NCBI GenBank assembly: GCA_020205615.1
Contig: CM035153.1
Location: 76,246,692-76,310,691, forward strand
Source of the DNA: Panax quinquefolius
Taxonomy: Eukaryota; Streptophyta; Magnoliopsida; Apiales; Araliaceae
Reading direction: 5' to 3'
Length of the DNA: 64,000 nt
Positions 13,330 to 22,373 of this stretch are shown piece by piece. The notes under the pieces were generated by a model. The model had not been told where the DNA came from. It saw only the letters and a program-made list of their open reading frames with translations, and did no database searches. The position numbers were made by a program, and so were the translations under genes. Each line of letters starts with the position of its first letter. Within the stretch, counting starts at the first letter, position 1.

Positions 13330-13429
13330 GTACTATTCACAAAGTACTATTCATGGGGTACTATTCACAGGGTACTATTCATAAAGTACTATTCACATGG
13401 GTACTATTCACCCGGGGTATTATTCATGA
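13330..13429 (+). repeat. Tandem TACTATTCAC array in H LTR
   Basis: Seven copies of TACTATTCAC/T with 3-6 bp spacers, downstream of the TATA box and therefore in the predicted transcribed leader. It is present in A-type LTRs and absent from both F LTRs. Confidence 0.9.
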
Positions 13430-13636
13430 TAAAAATTGATTTTTTCTATCTAAATCATTTTTGATACAATATTATTCTTGAATTTTACTCCACAAAGCAG
13501 TATCATGGTGATAATTTGGACATTATTGAATTCTAGATAAATTAAATTATAAAAAATAAAAAATTTATCCTTTACTTTCTTTTAACTGAATTCTTATATC
13601 ATTATCATCATCCTCGTGTTTATATTGTGATAAAAG

Positions 13637-13887
13637 TCATCTTTGACCCGTAATGCATAGATGAACTGTTGATTGGTATGATTATGACCAAGGACTATTC
13701 GATATAATCATGACCTGTAATGTTATAAATGATGTGGTAAAAGTCCTCATTGGCCCGTAGTGCGTTGATAGACAATTGTTGGCATGATCATGACTATTGG
13801 TGTTAACACGAATATCCATGGCATGTAGTGCGTGGATCATTCATGGACGTGATACTAATGAATATCCTTGGCCCGTAGTGCATGGAT
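13637..13887 (+). repeat. Array of LTR hairpin units in H
   Basis: At least four units with core loop GCCCGTAGTG or a close variant. At 13814-13837 the arms are ATCCATG and CGTGGAT (one G-T pair). At 13864-13887 the arms are ATCCTTG and CATGGAT (one mismatch). At 13637-13664 the arms are TCATCT and AGATGA. A unit at 13743-13773 pairs through GTC/GAC and TCATTG/CGTTGA. Stem bases differ from those in A yet mostly still pair. Confidence 0.8.
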
Positions 13888-14186
13888 AATTCATTGATGT
13901 GGATTATTTATTGAGTTAAATCTCAGCGATAAGATTGATGATAAACTTTTAAATCGTAGAAGATAGTAGATATTATGCTCTACTTGACTCTTCTAATGGA
14001 TTGCTTGTTCCGCTGTAGTTAAACTTGTTATTTATTATTCTATCAGTTTAACCTGTTGAAAGCTAACTATAATTTATTCTGCATTATCTTTGTCATAATA
14101 TTTCTTACTGGGCTAGTTGAGCTTACCCTTTTGCTTTCCCATTGCTACCTTCATGTTGAAAGGAGAGGCACATTACTGGTGGGAAT

Positions 14187-14216
14187 TGTGACACCCCCAA
14201 ATCTAGATACTTCATT
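14187..14216 (-). mobile_element. Remnant of the 3' LTR of element B
   Basis: Thirty bases beginning TGTGACACCCCCAAATC, identical in kind to the terminal 30 bp of the 37220 and 46031 LTRs. The rest of this LTR and the 3' part of pol are missing. The left flank GGAAT is the candidate target site in H. Confidence 0.85.
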
Positions 14217-14988
14217 GCACCGCGTCCTGAACCATCATTTTGAAGGTCCTTGCTGTGGGTCTGTTCGATGATGTTGGTCCAGCAATAGTCAATGTACCTC
14301 CACTGCTACCTCCCTTGCTTCCTGTTGTCCCATACTTCGCTCCTTTCAATTGATCAAACAAGTCATCTATTTTTGGCAACGGATATTTATGCTTAATAGT
14401 GACTTTGTTTAACTCCTTATAATCAATGCAAAGATGCATTGACCCATCCTTCTTCTGCACAAATAACACTGGCGCTCCCCACAGTGATACACTCGGTTGA
14501 ATGTATTTTATATCTAACAGTTGTTGTAGTTGTACCATCAGTTCCTTCATCTCTACCGGAGCCATTCTGTACGGGACCTTCGATATTGGAGCAGTTCCTG
14601 GCACTAAATCGATAACGAACTCGATCTCTCTATCATGAGGAAGTTCTGACAAGTCTTCTGAAAGTACGTCCACAAAATCCCTAACCACTGGTATCTCCTC
14701 CAGTTTCACACCCATCTTCTTCTGAGTATCGACTATGTAAGCTAAGTTTCCTATATAGCCTTGACTCAATAACTTCTTGGCTTGCATAATCGTCCGACAT
14801 CTCGCTTGTCTAGGCGATTTGCTACCATAGAAAACTACCTTTGACAGAGTCATACGGTTTATACACTTCTTTCGATAATAAATTATGGCTCCATAATTGA
14901 ATAACCAATCCATTTCCAATATAACATCAAACTCTCCAAGTTTTATCGCAATTAAATCTACTGTCATAACATTCCCTTTAATATTCAC
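14212..14988 (-). pseudogene. pol: Element B pol: protease/RT linker and RT start fused to a gag-protease fragment
   Basis: Reading leftward, the frame covers the segment before RT ([20 protein letters not shown]), the RT entry region ([53 protein letters not shown]) and [17 protein letters not shown]. It then continues directly into [13 protein letters not shown]...[14 protein letters not shown], which is the linker between the zinc knuckles and protease, a second copy of the segment at about 15190-15310. The RT catalytic core, RNase H and integrase are absent. The joint is in frame. It is best explained by a template switch during reverse transcription, or by later rearrangement. It cannot encode an active polymerase. 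Confidence 0.85.
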
Positions 14989-15060
14989 CTTAAAATTATT
15001 GTATATGAACTTAATAGGAATTACCTCCCTATTCTCAATTTCTATGTTTAAAGGGAAATT

Positions 15061-15738
15061 CTACTCCTCACTAGGCAATTCTAACTTCTTAGCAAATTCA
15101 TCAGATATAAACGAGCAAGTAGCACCCAAATCAAATAATACATATGCCTTTATATCATTGATTGGGATAATACCTGACACGACATCTTTTGATTGCACTG
15201 CATCCTGCATCGTCATGTTGAAGGTCCGGGCTGTGGGTCTGTTCGATGACGTTGGTCCAACAATAGCCAATGTACCTCCACTGCTACCTCCCTTATTTCC
15301 TGTTGTCTCACCAGATTTCTTCTTAGGACACTCGCGAGCAAAATGATCCTCTGACCCGCAGGTGGAGCAAGCATTCTTCTTGGGTTGATGGAAATTTGGG
15401 GTAATGTGACCCTCCTGGACACAGTTAAAGCATACTCGTTTCCCCCTTAAGCACATGCCAGTGTGATACCTCCCGCATGTAGCACATGCTTCAAACTTCC
15501 TTTTCTGTTGGCTACTCTGCTGGCTTGTAGCACCCACATTTGCACTCCACTTTCTCTTCAGGTTATTACTACCATTTCCTCCACTACCACCATCATTCTT
15601 AGCTTCGCCCACACTCCCCTTCTTTCTTTGTTCTTGATTATACTTCGTTACAGCCTCACCTACACCTTCAACGATAATTGCTTTCTGCAGTGTCGCTATG
15701 AATGTTTTCAGCTGAAACCTGGAGACTCTATTGTACAA
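15061..15738 (-). pseudogene. gag: Element B gag C-terminus with zinc knuckles and protease start
   Basis: The frame holds a basic, glycine/asparagine-rich stretch and then two CCHC zinc knuckles (CFNCVQEGHITPNFHQ, whose last Cys is lost, and CSTCGSEDHFAREC). A linker is followed by the aspartic protease region YVLFDLGATCSFISDEFAK. The active-site triplet is Asp-Leu-Gly instead of Asp-Ser/Thr-Gly, so the protease is probably inactive. The frame ends at a TAG after LELPSEE. The same Leu change and the same stop occur in element E (about 43541-43610), showing close kinship of B and E. Confidence 0.88.
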
Positions 15739-15876
15739 CTAGGGCTTCAATCCGTGTTTAAACCTCCTATCCTTGTTCTCATATGTGTTGACTTGATATG
15801 GCGAAAACCTCGCCAACTCGTTGAACCTTTTAGCATACTCTGACACCATCATTGTGCCCTGCTTCAATTCTAAAAA

Positions 15877-16302
15877 CTACACCTCCATCTGATTTTTTGA
15901 ACTCTTTGGGAAATAAGTCTCAAAAAATATTTCCTTGAACCTATACCAAGTCATTACTCCTTGACCTCCTCGAGTTTTATTGGCTTGCCACCAATAGCTA
16001 GCCTCTGCTTTCAATATAAATGTTGCAAAAGCATTCTTCTGATTCTCACCTACTCTAGCAACATCAAAAACTTTTTCTATCTCCATGACCCAGGTTTGTA
16101 CTTCCACCGGATTTATGGACCCATATAATTCTTGCGGCCCAACTGCCTTGAAGTCCTTAAAGGTTGCAGCTTGATTCTGCGATTGATTCTGTAATGCTCC
16201 CATCAGTAGTGTCACTAATTGATGAACTGGGTTAACCTCAACATTGTTGTTATTGGTAGATCTGTTAAGGGTCCTTTGTCGTGGTTGACGTCTTGGAGGC
16301 AT
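15877..16302 (-). pseudogene. gag: Element B gag N-terminus
   Basis: Starts MPPRRQPRQRTLNRSTNNNN, like D (21076) and E (44771), and contains the retrotransposon gag domain: TFKDFKAVGPQELYGSINPV, WVMEIEKVFDVARV, FATFILKAEASYWWQ, MTWYRFKEIFFETYFP. It ends at a stop after KNQMEV. Gag resumes in another frame between 15738 and 15877, so a frameshift or stop separates it from the zinc-knuckle part. The role is capsid formation in the cytoplasm. This copy is broken. Confidence 0.88.
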
Positions 16303-16589
16303 TTTTTTTGTTAAAATACGCTCATTAGATTATTATTCAATCTTCCATGTTTTATCTACTTAACTTGTACATCACAAAATCATCACATAACACATAATAT
16401 CTTGAATAAATATTAATTTTTATTTATTCATCATCTTTCAAAACATAATAATGATAGCATCCCAGCTATCTACATCACTTTCCTAAACTACAAAAGTTTC
16501 AGGATAACATCATCATCATATCCCATTGGTTATATTATATCTGGGATTTACAACTTATTTATTAATTACTCACATAACAGTTACATTCC

Positions 16590-16671
16590 TTACGACGACC
16601 TACTAAAATGCTGCATAGCCTTACGACGTTCCTCCTCCATAATATGGAACATTGTTCGACGATCTAACATG
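16590..16671 (-). pseudogene. Element B upstream ORF, C-terminal piece
   Basis: Encodes MLDRRTMFHIMEEERRKAMQ and a short tail ending at TAA (16590-16592). It is the C-terminus of the coiled-coil ORF that precedes gag. The rest continues at 27741-28222 and 36800-37001 because elements D and C are inserted. It aligns with D 20697-20775 and E 45057-45140. Confidence 0.88.
16667..16671. repeat. Target site duplication of element D, left
   Basis: ACATG, repeated exactly at 27741-27745 on the other side of element D. Confidence 0.97.
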
Positions 16672-18036
16672 TGTAACAATCCAAAAATTTAAATTGAAAA
16701 TTTAAATATTTATGGAATTATATAAATATTTAATTAACGTGGTTATTGTAGAATAAATATTTGTTTAATTTGATTTGATTTGATTATTTATTTGTTGAAT
16801 AAATAATTAACGAGTTAAGGAATTTGATAATCATGAGATAATATTTTAATATTTAGTTGATTAAATAAAATTATAACTATAAAGAAAATTATAATTATGC
16901 CATATTGATTTATGTGGTGAATTAATTTAATAGATTGTTATTAGAATTAATTAAATTGAATATTAAAATTTAATTAATTAAAGTGTGACTATAAACTATA
17001 TTATAAAAGAGTTATTAAAATAAGTTAAGGGAGATTAATTCAGTTTATGCCAAACAAGACTTAATGAATCTTAAGTCTTTAATTTAAATTTGTTTTACCA
17101 AACAAGGTGTAAGATTTAATGGGTTAATTTTTAGTTAGTTAACCAAACAAGCCTTATGGCTTTTGAGTTTAAAAAAAATTAATGCCAGTTAAAGTTATAA
17201 TTATATTATATACTTAATACATATATTATATCTTATACGTTATATTTGGTTTAGTACGTATGTTAGAGTTTAGAATAGGGAGAAAGACTCAGAGGAAGAA
17301 AAAAAAGAGAAGAAGAAAATTACAGAGAAAAGTAAGAGAGAATTGGGAGAAGTCTAGATAGAGGAATTGAGGAAAAAGAAAGCTTAATAATCAAAAGAAT
17401 AGCCATCGTCTTCTAAAATTAAGTTATCCTCTTGCTTGTATTTTTTTAAAAAGTTGTAGTTATATTCTCTTCTAAACTTCTTTGTAAATACTTTGTGAAG
17501 GTTGAATTGTTTGTTGTATATAGCTTTATATGATAAATTTTTTGTTATAAAATTGTTTTCATAAGTTTATATATGAGTATAGTGAATGAATTCATGTTAA
17601 GTATGTATTATGTGAAGGAAATCATATTACAGTGAATTGGTATGAACATATATGAATATGGCTTAGTTTAAAGTAAAATGAAGGTTTAATTAGTTGTATA
17701 ATATATAAATTGACTTCTGAATTCGAAAGAGGATGAATAAACATAAGCATAGTATGTTGACTAACTGTTTTGGTTGAAAAACAAAATCATAGTGATGATT
17801 TTCATTAAAACTTTCAAAAAGTGAAGTTTTAGCAAAAATAGTGAAAATTAATGGTTGTAATTTGGATGTTTATGTTGTTTAGATGGCTAGAAACGTGTTA
17901 GAAAAAATTAGATTATGTTTCTGTAAACTTATTACACCTTAGATAAGTTAGTATGGTTGTTAGAATGGAGTTTAGAGGCCTAATTTGGCTTTTTGTAGTG
18001 TTACAGAGCATAAAATCGCAAAACGCATAAGGGACC

Positions 18037-18083
18037 CCTGCCCCGGCGGGCCCCCTATACAAAAACCCCCGCCCCGACGGGGG
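18037..18083 (+). repeat. G+C-rich double hairpin in D 5' LTR
   Basis: First stem CCTGC/GCGGG at 18037-18050, second stem CCCCCG/CGGGGG at 18066-18083. The 3' LTR has CCCGC/GCGGG (26554-26567) and CCCCTG/CAGGGG (26584-26601), so pairing is kept although bases differ. The region is conspicuous in an otherwise A+T-rich LTR. Confidence 0.7.
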
Positions 18084-18599
18084 GTAGTCTGCTAAGCCAA
18101 TTTTGGAAAAAAAACTAACAGAACATAGTTTACTAAAATGGGAATAACTTCTTCATACGAACTCCGATTGTTGTGATTTAAGATGATTCAGAACATAGGC
18201 CTATAACTTTTATTCTTTAAGATTTTAAATTTTCAATTTGTATGAAGGGTTAAAATGGCCATCGTTAGGACTATTGTGTATTTGGAGGAAATCGGACGGC
18301 GCGGGGATGCGCGAATGCAAGTGCAATCTTTTGTGTATTAGTATAACCTAAGATAACATGTTGGATATGCAATAAGATGTTGTATCAAGTTGTTAATGTG
18401 TATGTGATGCAATGACATGATCACTTAAGTAGTTGTAATAAAGTTATAAAGTAATGTTCATAAAAAGATGTGATGTTGTTTAAATATAAACTTAATTAGT
18501 AGCTATACTAAAAGTAAGAAAGCAACTAATGAAGGTAATGTTAGTGTAACAAATGTGTATTGTCAATACATATGGTATGTGTAGGAATTGTGGTGAACG

Positions 18600-18800
18600 T
18601 GAGTAGTGATTGTTTAACCTACGCACGAGGCAAGTTTTCTAACTCTACATTTACGTTGAACAAGTTTCTAAACTTATTTTTTTACATTGAGCAAGCTCTC
18701 AAATTCTACTTTTACAATTGAGCAAGTTCTTGTATCTAGTTGCTTATGATTTCTAAATCCTATTTTGATATTGAACAAGTTATTCTTGTCTTTAACTTGT
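18600..18800 (+). repeat. Degenerate repeats in D LTR
   Basis: Several copies of a 30-40 bp unit containing GAGCAAGTT or GAACAAGTT. They are matched on the minus strand at 38380-38480 in the B/E LTR and around 4300-4380. Confidence 0.7.
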
Positions 18801-19814
18801 TATATAGCATGCAAGTTCACATATTATGATATACTAATGTTGAACAAGTTTTATCGTTTAAATTACTATTTGTTATGCGTGCTTAATACTCAGTTCTAAA
18901 TAACATTGGCTTAATATTGTTCAAGCAAGGCACGTTATGATTATTCAATGTTTATGCTATTAGATTATTCCTAAAGCATGATCCTAATTTATAATGTCGA
19001 TTCATTTATGATTATTCCATAGCATGACGTTATCAATACTGTATTCAACTAATCCTTGGTTGATGACCATTGAATTTTAAATTACCCTTGAAGTGTATCC
19101 CAACCAAACTTACTTTGGTGCAGCCTTGTACTCTAAATACTGAGATGAACAACCCTATTATCAGGGGATAATTTACGCTTAGCATTGAAATGTTTGTGTA
19201 CAATACATTGTACTAAGGGCTGATCCCCCTAAGTACGAGTAGTCCTTATAGTCTTATGACTTTTAAAGTTGAAGTTGAAAGATTACTTACAACTGTGAAC
19301 ATAGTTCGTGGTCTTATGACCCTCAGATATATATATTACATATTTTGATTCCAGTCTTTGGTTATCATTGATAGAGTACTATTCAATTTTGATGAGCCTA
19401 ATCATTTGCAATTGTTATTATCACATGTTGATTCATTGCTATATCTAGTGAGCAATTGTTTTGCTCACTCTTGCATATATATACACTCATTGTAGCTAAA
19501 GTTGAAAAGGTCGATGAACCTACAACTAGTAAAAGAAAGGGAAAAATGTACAAGAGATGAAGACTTGTAATTTTATTTTATTGTTATAATGATAGACTTT
19601 TATTAAATGATGTGATGTAATAATTTATTTCCACAATTGTATGATGTTTAAGGTTAGACAACCTGGGATGCTTTTGGATTTAATGATGTAACCCTATTTA
19701 AAGGGAGGATTTATGGTTTAAATATTGTTTTATTTGGGTAGATAATATGAATGTTTAGATAGTGAACACCAAATCTTGAGGGAATGAAGTCCTTAGATTT
19801 GGGGGTGTCACAGG

Positions 19815-19828
19815 TTGGTATTAAAGCC
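19815..19828 (+). promoter_or_regulatory. Primer binding site of element D
   Basis: TTGGTATTAAAGCC, two bases after the LTR. It is close to the plant initiator-Met tRNA complement (TGGTATCAGAGC-type), with T replacing C. It is the site for minus-strand DNA priming. Confidence 0.85.
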
Positions 19829-20019
19829 TTAGGTTATGAACCTTAGGTGGGGAAAAGCCTTAGGAAGTAACCTTTGAAACGATAGTGGTGATAAACTCTT
19901 ATCATGTTTTAAGGAAGAAGTAATAAAACACTTATGTGCTTATGTGATTGCAACTTATGTGCTCGTGAGTGTCGAGTAGTAATGATTAGTAATTAAAAAC
20001 TTAAAATTTAGTTGTTAGG

Positions 20020-20775
20020 ATGGCTAATGTAGGAGGCTTCAGTCAGGCTAGGGAGGAAAGATCCCAGATGCCTAGAGAGGAGGAGCCTCGAGATATTCAG
20101 GTGGTGTGGGAACAACTACTGCCACGAGAAGCAACTCCATTGGTCACAGTAGTTGAGCAGGAGAGAATACCTGATGAGGATGATGAGATAGAGACAGATG
20201 AGGAGGACCCTGTTGAGCTGCCACAGTCGGATGAGGAGGACCAGGAGGAAGAGATTCCATTTAATTTGATTGCCTTCTGTATGTACGACAAGGTGTATGA
20301 CCATAATGTGGAACTTTAGGATACTGTCGAGGAGTTGCAAGAGATAGTAGCTGAACAATAGACCTCGATGGTACAGAAGGAAGATGAGATCCAGGATCAA
20401 GAGGAACGTCTGAATAATGTTGAAGAGAAGTTGGTTCACACTGAAGGAGAGAACGAGCGAATGATAGCAGAGATTGTAGAGTTGAAGAACAAGTTGAACG
20501 AAGAAGCTACGAAGAGGGCAAGAGCCGAAGACGCGTACGAGGAAGCTTATCAACAAGCCAGAATAGCAGAGAGAGACGCACAATCAATAAGGATGAAGAT
20601 GGAAGAGATGAATAACATATTAAACACCGTGATCAATCGAGCTCAAGATCAGGTCATGTGTTATCCAATTCAATTCGAGGCGCTGCCATCGTACATTTTA
20701 GATCATCGAACAATGACCCAAATTACGGAGGAAGAGCGTCGTAAGGCTACGCAGTATCTTAGTAGGACATTGTAG
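20020..20775 (+). pseudogene. Upstream coiled-coil ORF of element D (before gag)
   Basis: About 252 codons from MANVGGFSQAREERSQMPRE to TAG at 20773-20775, with two internal TAG codons (20317-20319 and 20359-20361). Residues 1-95 are acidic, with a run rich in Asp/Glu near residues 50-85. Residues about 115-205 are highly charged with heptad-like spacing (KEDEIQDQEERLNNVEEKL, VELKNKLNEEATKRARAEDA) and look like a long coiled coil. The C-terminus includes MEEMNNILNTVINRAQD and TEEERRKATQYLSR. The same protein occurs in B and E at the same place between primer site and gag. No signal peptide or membrane segment is seen. Function is unknown; a structural or Gag-partner role is possible. It is not a standard Tekay gene. 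Confidence 0.85.
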
Positions 20776-21075
20776 GGAATGTACCTGATATGCGGTTAAT
20801 GATATAATAAATAAAATGTAAATCCCGAGTATTATATAACTAATGGGATAGATGATGATGAACTAATCCTGCAACTTTTGTAGTTTAGAAAAGTAATGTA
20901 AATAGCAGTGATGCTATTGTTTTTATGTTTTCAAAAAGATTATGAATGAATACAATTTATTATTTTATTTAATTCCAGAGTGTTATGTGATTATTCCTCT
21001 TATGGGGGCACGTTAAGTAGAGATTACTTAAAAGAGTTGAGTAATAATCTAATGAGTGTATTTTTTTAACAGAAA

Positions 21076-22373
21076 ATGACTCCAAGACGTCAACCACCCC
21101 GACAGAGAACCACTAAAGGAATCAATAACAATAATGCTGAAGTTAACCCCGTTCAACAACTAGCGATGTTACTAACAGGAGTGTTGCAAAATCAACCTCA
21201 GAATCAAGGTACAACGTTTAAGGATTTCAAGGCGGTTGGACCACCAGAATTTCGTGGGTCCCTGAATCTAGTTGAGGCACAGACCTGGGTCATGGAGATA
21301 GAAAAAGTGTTCGATGTTGCCAGAGTATGGGAGGATCAGAAGACTGCTTTTGCAACATTCATGTTGAAAGCAAAGGCTAGTTATTGGTGGCAGACTAATA
21401 AAACTTGAGGAGGTCAAGGGATTATGACTTGGGAAAGGTTTAAGGAGATATTCTTCGAGACCCATTTTCCAGAAAGTTTGAAGAGTCGGCTAGAAGTGCA
21501 TCTTTTGGAACTAAACAGGGAACGATGTCAGTGTCTGAGTATGCCGTAAGATTCAATGAGTTGGCGAGGTTTGCGCCATATCAAGTTAGCAAAGACGAAC
21601 GCAGGGCGAAGAGGTTTGAACAGGGACTGAAGCCCTGGTTGTACAGTAGGGTCTCCATGTTCTAGCTAAAGACGTTTACAGTAGTAATGGAGAAGGCAAT
21701 TTTCACTGAAGGTGGGGGCGAGGTTGTAACTAAGTTCAACCAAGAGCAGAGGAAGAAGAAAAATGAAGGTGAAGCTAAAAATGGTGGAGGTAGTAACGGT
21801 GGAAATAACAACAGTAATCTAAAGAGGAAATGGACTGGAAATGTGAGTGCTAGAAGCTAGTAGGGTAACCAACAAAATAAGAAATTCGAAGCATATGCTA
21901 CATGCAAAAAGTTTCACAAAGGTGTGTGTTTGATGGGGAAGCGATTATGCTTCAACTGTGGCCAGAAGGGTCACATCGCCCCAAATTGTACTCAATCTAA
22001 GAAGAATGTTTGCTTCATGTGTGGGTCTAAGGATCACTTTGCTCGTGAATGCCCTAAGAAGAAGGCTGGAGAGACAACAATAAATAATGGAGGTAGCAGT
22101 GGAGGTACGAGGGCCATTGCTGGACCAATGACATCAAACAAACCCACAGTCAGGACCTTGAACATGATTGTGCAAGATGCTATACAATCAAAAGATATCG
22201 TGTTAGGTATTATCCCAATCAATGATATAAATGCATATGTATTATTTGATTCAGGTACTACTTGCTCGTTTATATCTGATGAATTTGCGAAGAGGTTAGA
22301 AATACATAGTGAAGAGTTGAATTTCCCTTTGAACATAGAAATTGTGAATATAGAGGTAATTCCTGTTAGATAA
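21076..22373 (+). pseudogene. gag: Element D gag and protease start
   Basis: Opens MTPRRQPPRQRTTKGINNNN. The gag domain (FKDFKAVGPPEFRGS, WVMEIEKVFDVARV, FATFMLKAKASYWWQ) is interrupted by TGA near 21406 and by frameshift or TAG codons (near 21662 and 21858). Two intact CCHC zinc knuckles follow (CFNCGQKGHIAPNC and CFMCGSKDHFAREC), then protease YVLFDSGTTCSFISDEFAK with the normal Asp-Ser-Gly. The frame ends at 22373, where a deletion joins the protease to the RT N-terminus: the bases CCTGTTAGATAAG fuse two CTGTTA sites that are about 560 bp apart in element E. Several stops look like C-to-T changes (CGA to TGA, CAG to TAG). Confidence 0.9.

Larger units (their letters stand above)
11918..14186 (+). 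mobile_element. LTR of element H, interrupted by the B/E complex
   Basis: Starts TGTAAGACC and is collinear with the LTRs of F (reverse of 46534-49415) and A: GAATATTC palindromes (12072, 12091), conserved block (12478-12575), TATA box (12951-12960), TACTATTCAC array, hairpin units, and a 'CTTACTGGGCTAGTTGAGC' segment near 14103. It stops at 14186 about 300 bp short of the expected LTR end, where B/E begins. The flank GGAAT (14182-14186) should recur past the far end of the complex. Confidence 0.88.
16672..19812 (+). mobile_element. 5' LTR of element D
   Basis: TGTAACAATCC...GGGGGTGTCACA, 3141 bp. It holds a purine-rich leader-like stretch (17270-17350), a G+C-rich double hairpin (18037-18083) followed by a conserved A+T-rich module (about 18120-18230), and degenerate AACTTG/GAGCAAGTT repeats (18600-18800). 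Compared with the 3' LTR it retains about 550 bp (roughly 18953-19497) that the 3' LTR has lost. Confidence 0.95.

Noticed and set aside
15463..15843. Plus-strand frame opposite B gag
   Set aside because: Antisense of the zinc-knuckle region; the same false frame appears opposite E at 43933-44160.
19815..19828. tRNA gene
   Set aside because: Only the primer-site complement of the tRNA 3' end is present; no cloverleaf around it, and the same holds for the other primer sites.
20116..20583. Minus-strand frame opposite the upstream ORF of D
   Set aside because: Antisense shadow of the acidic/coiled-coil coding region.
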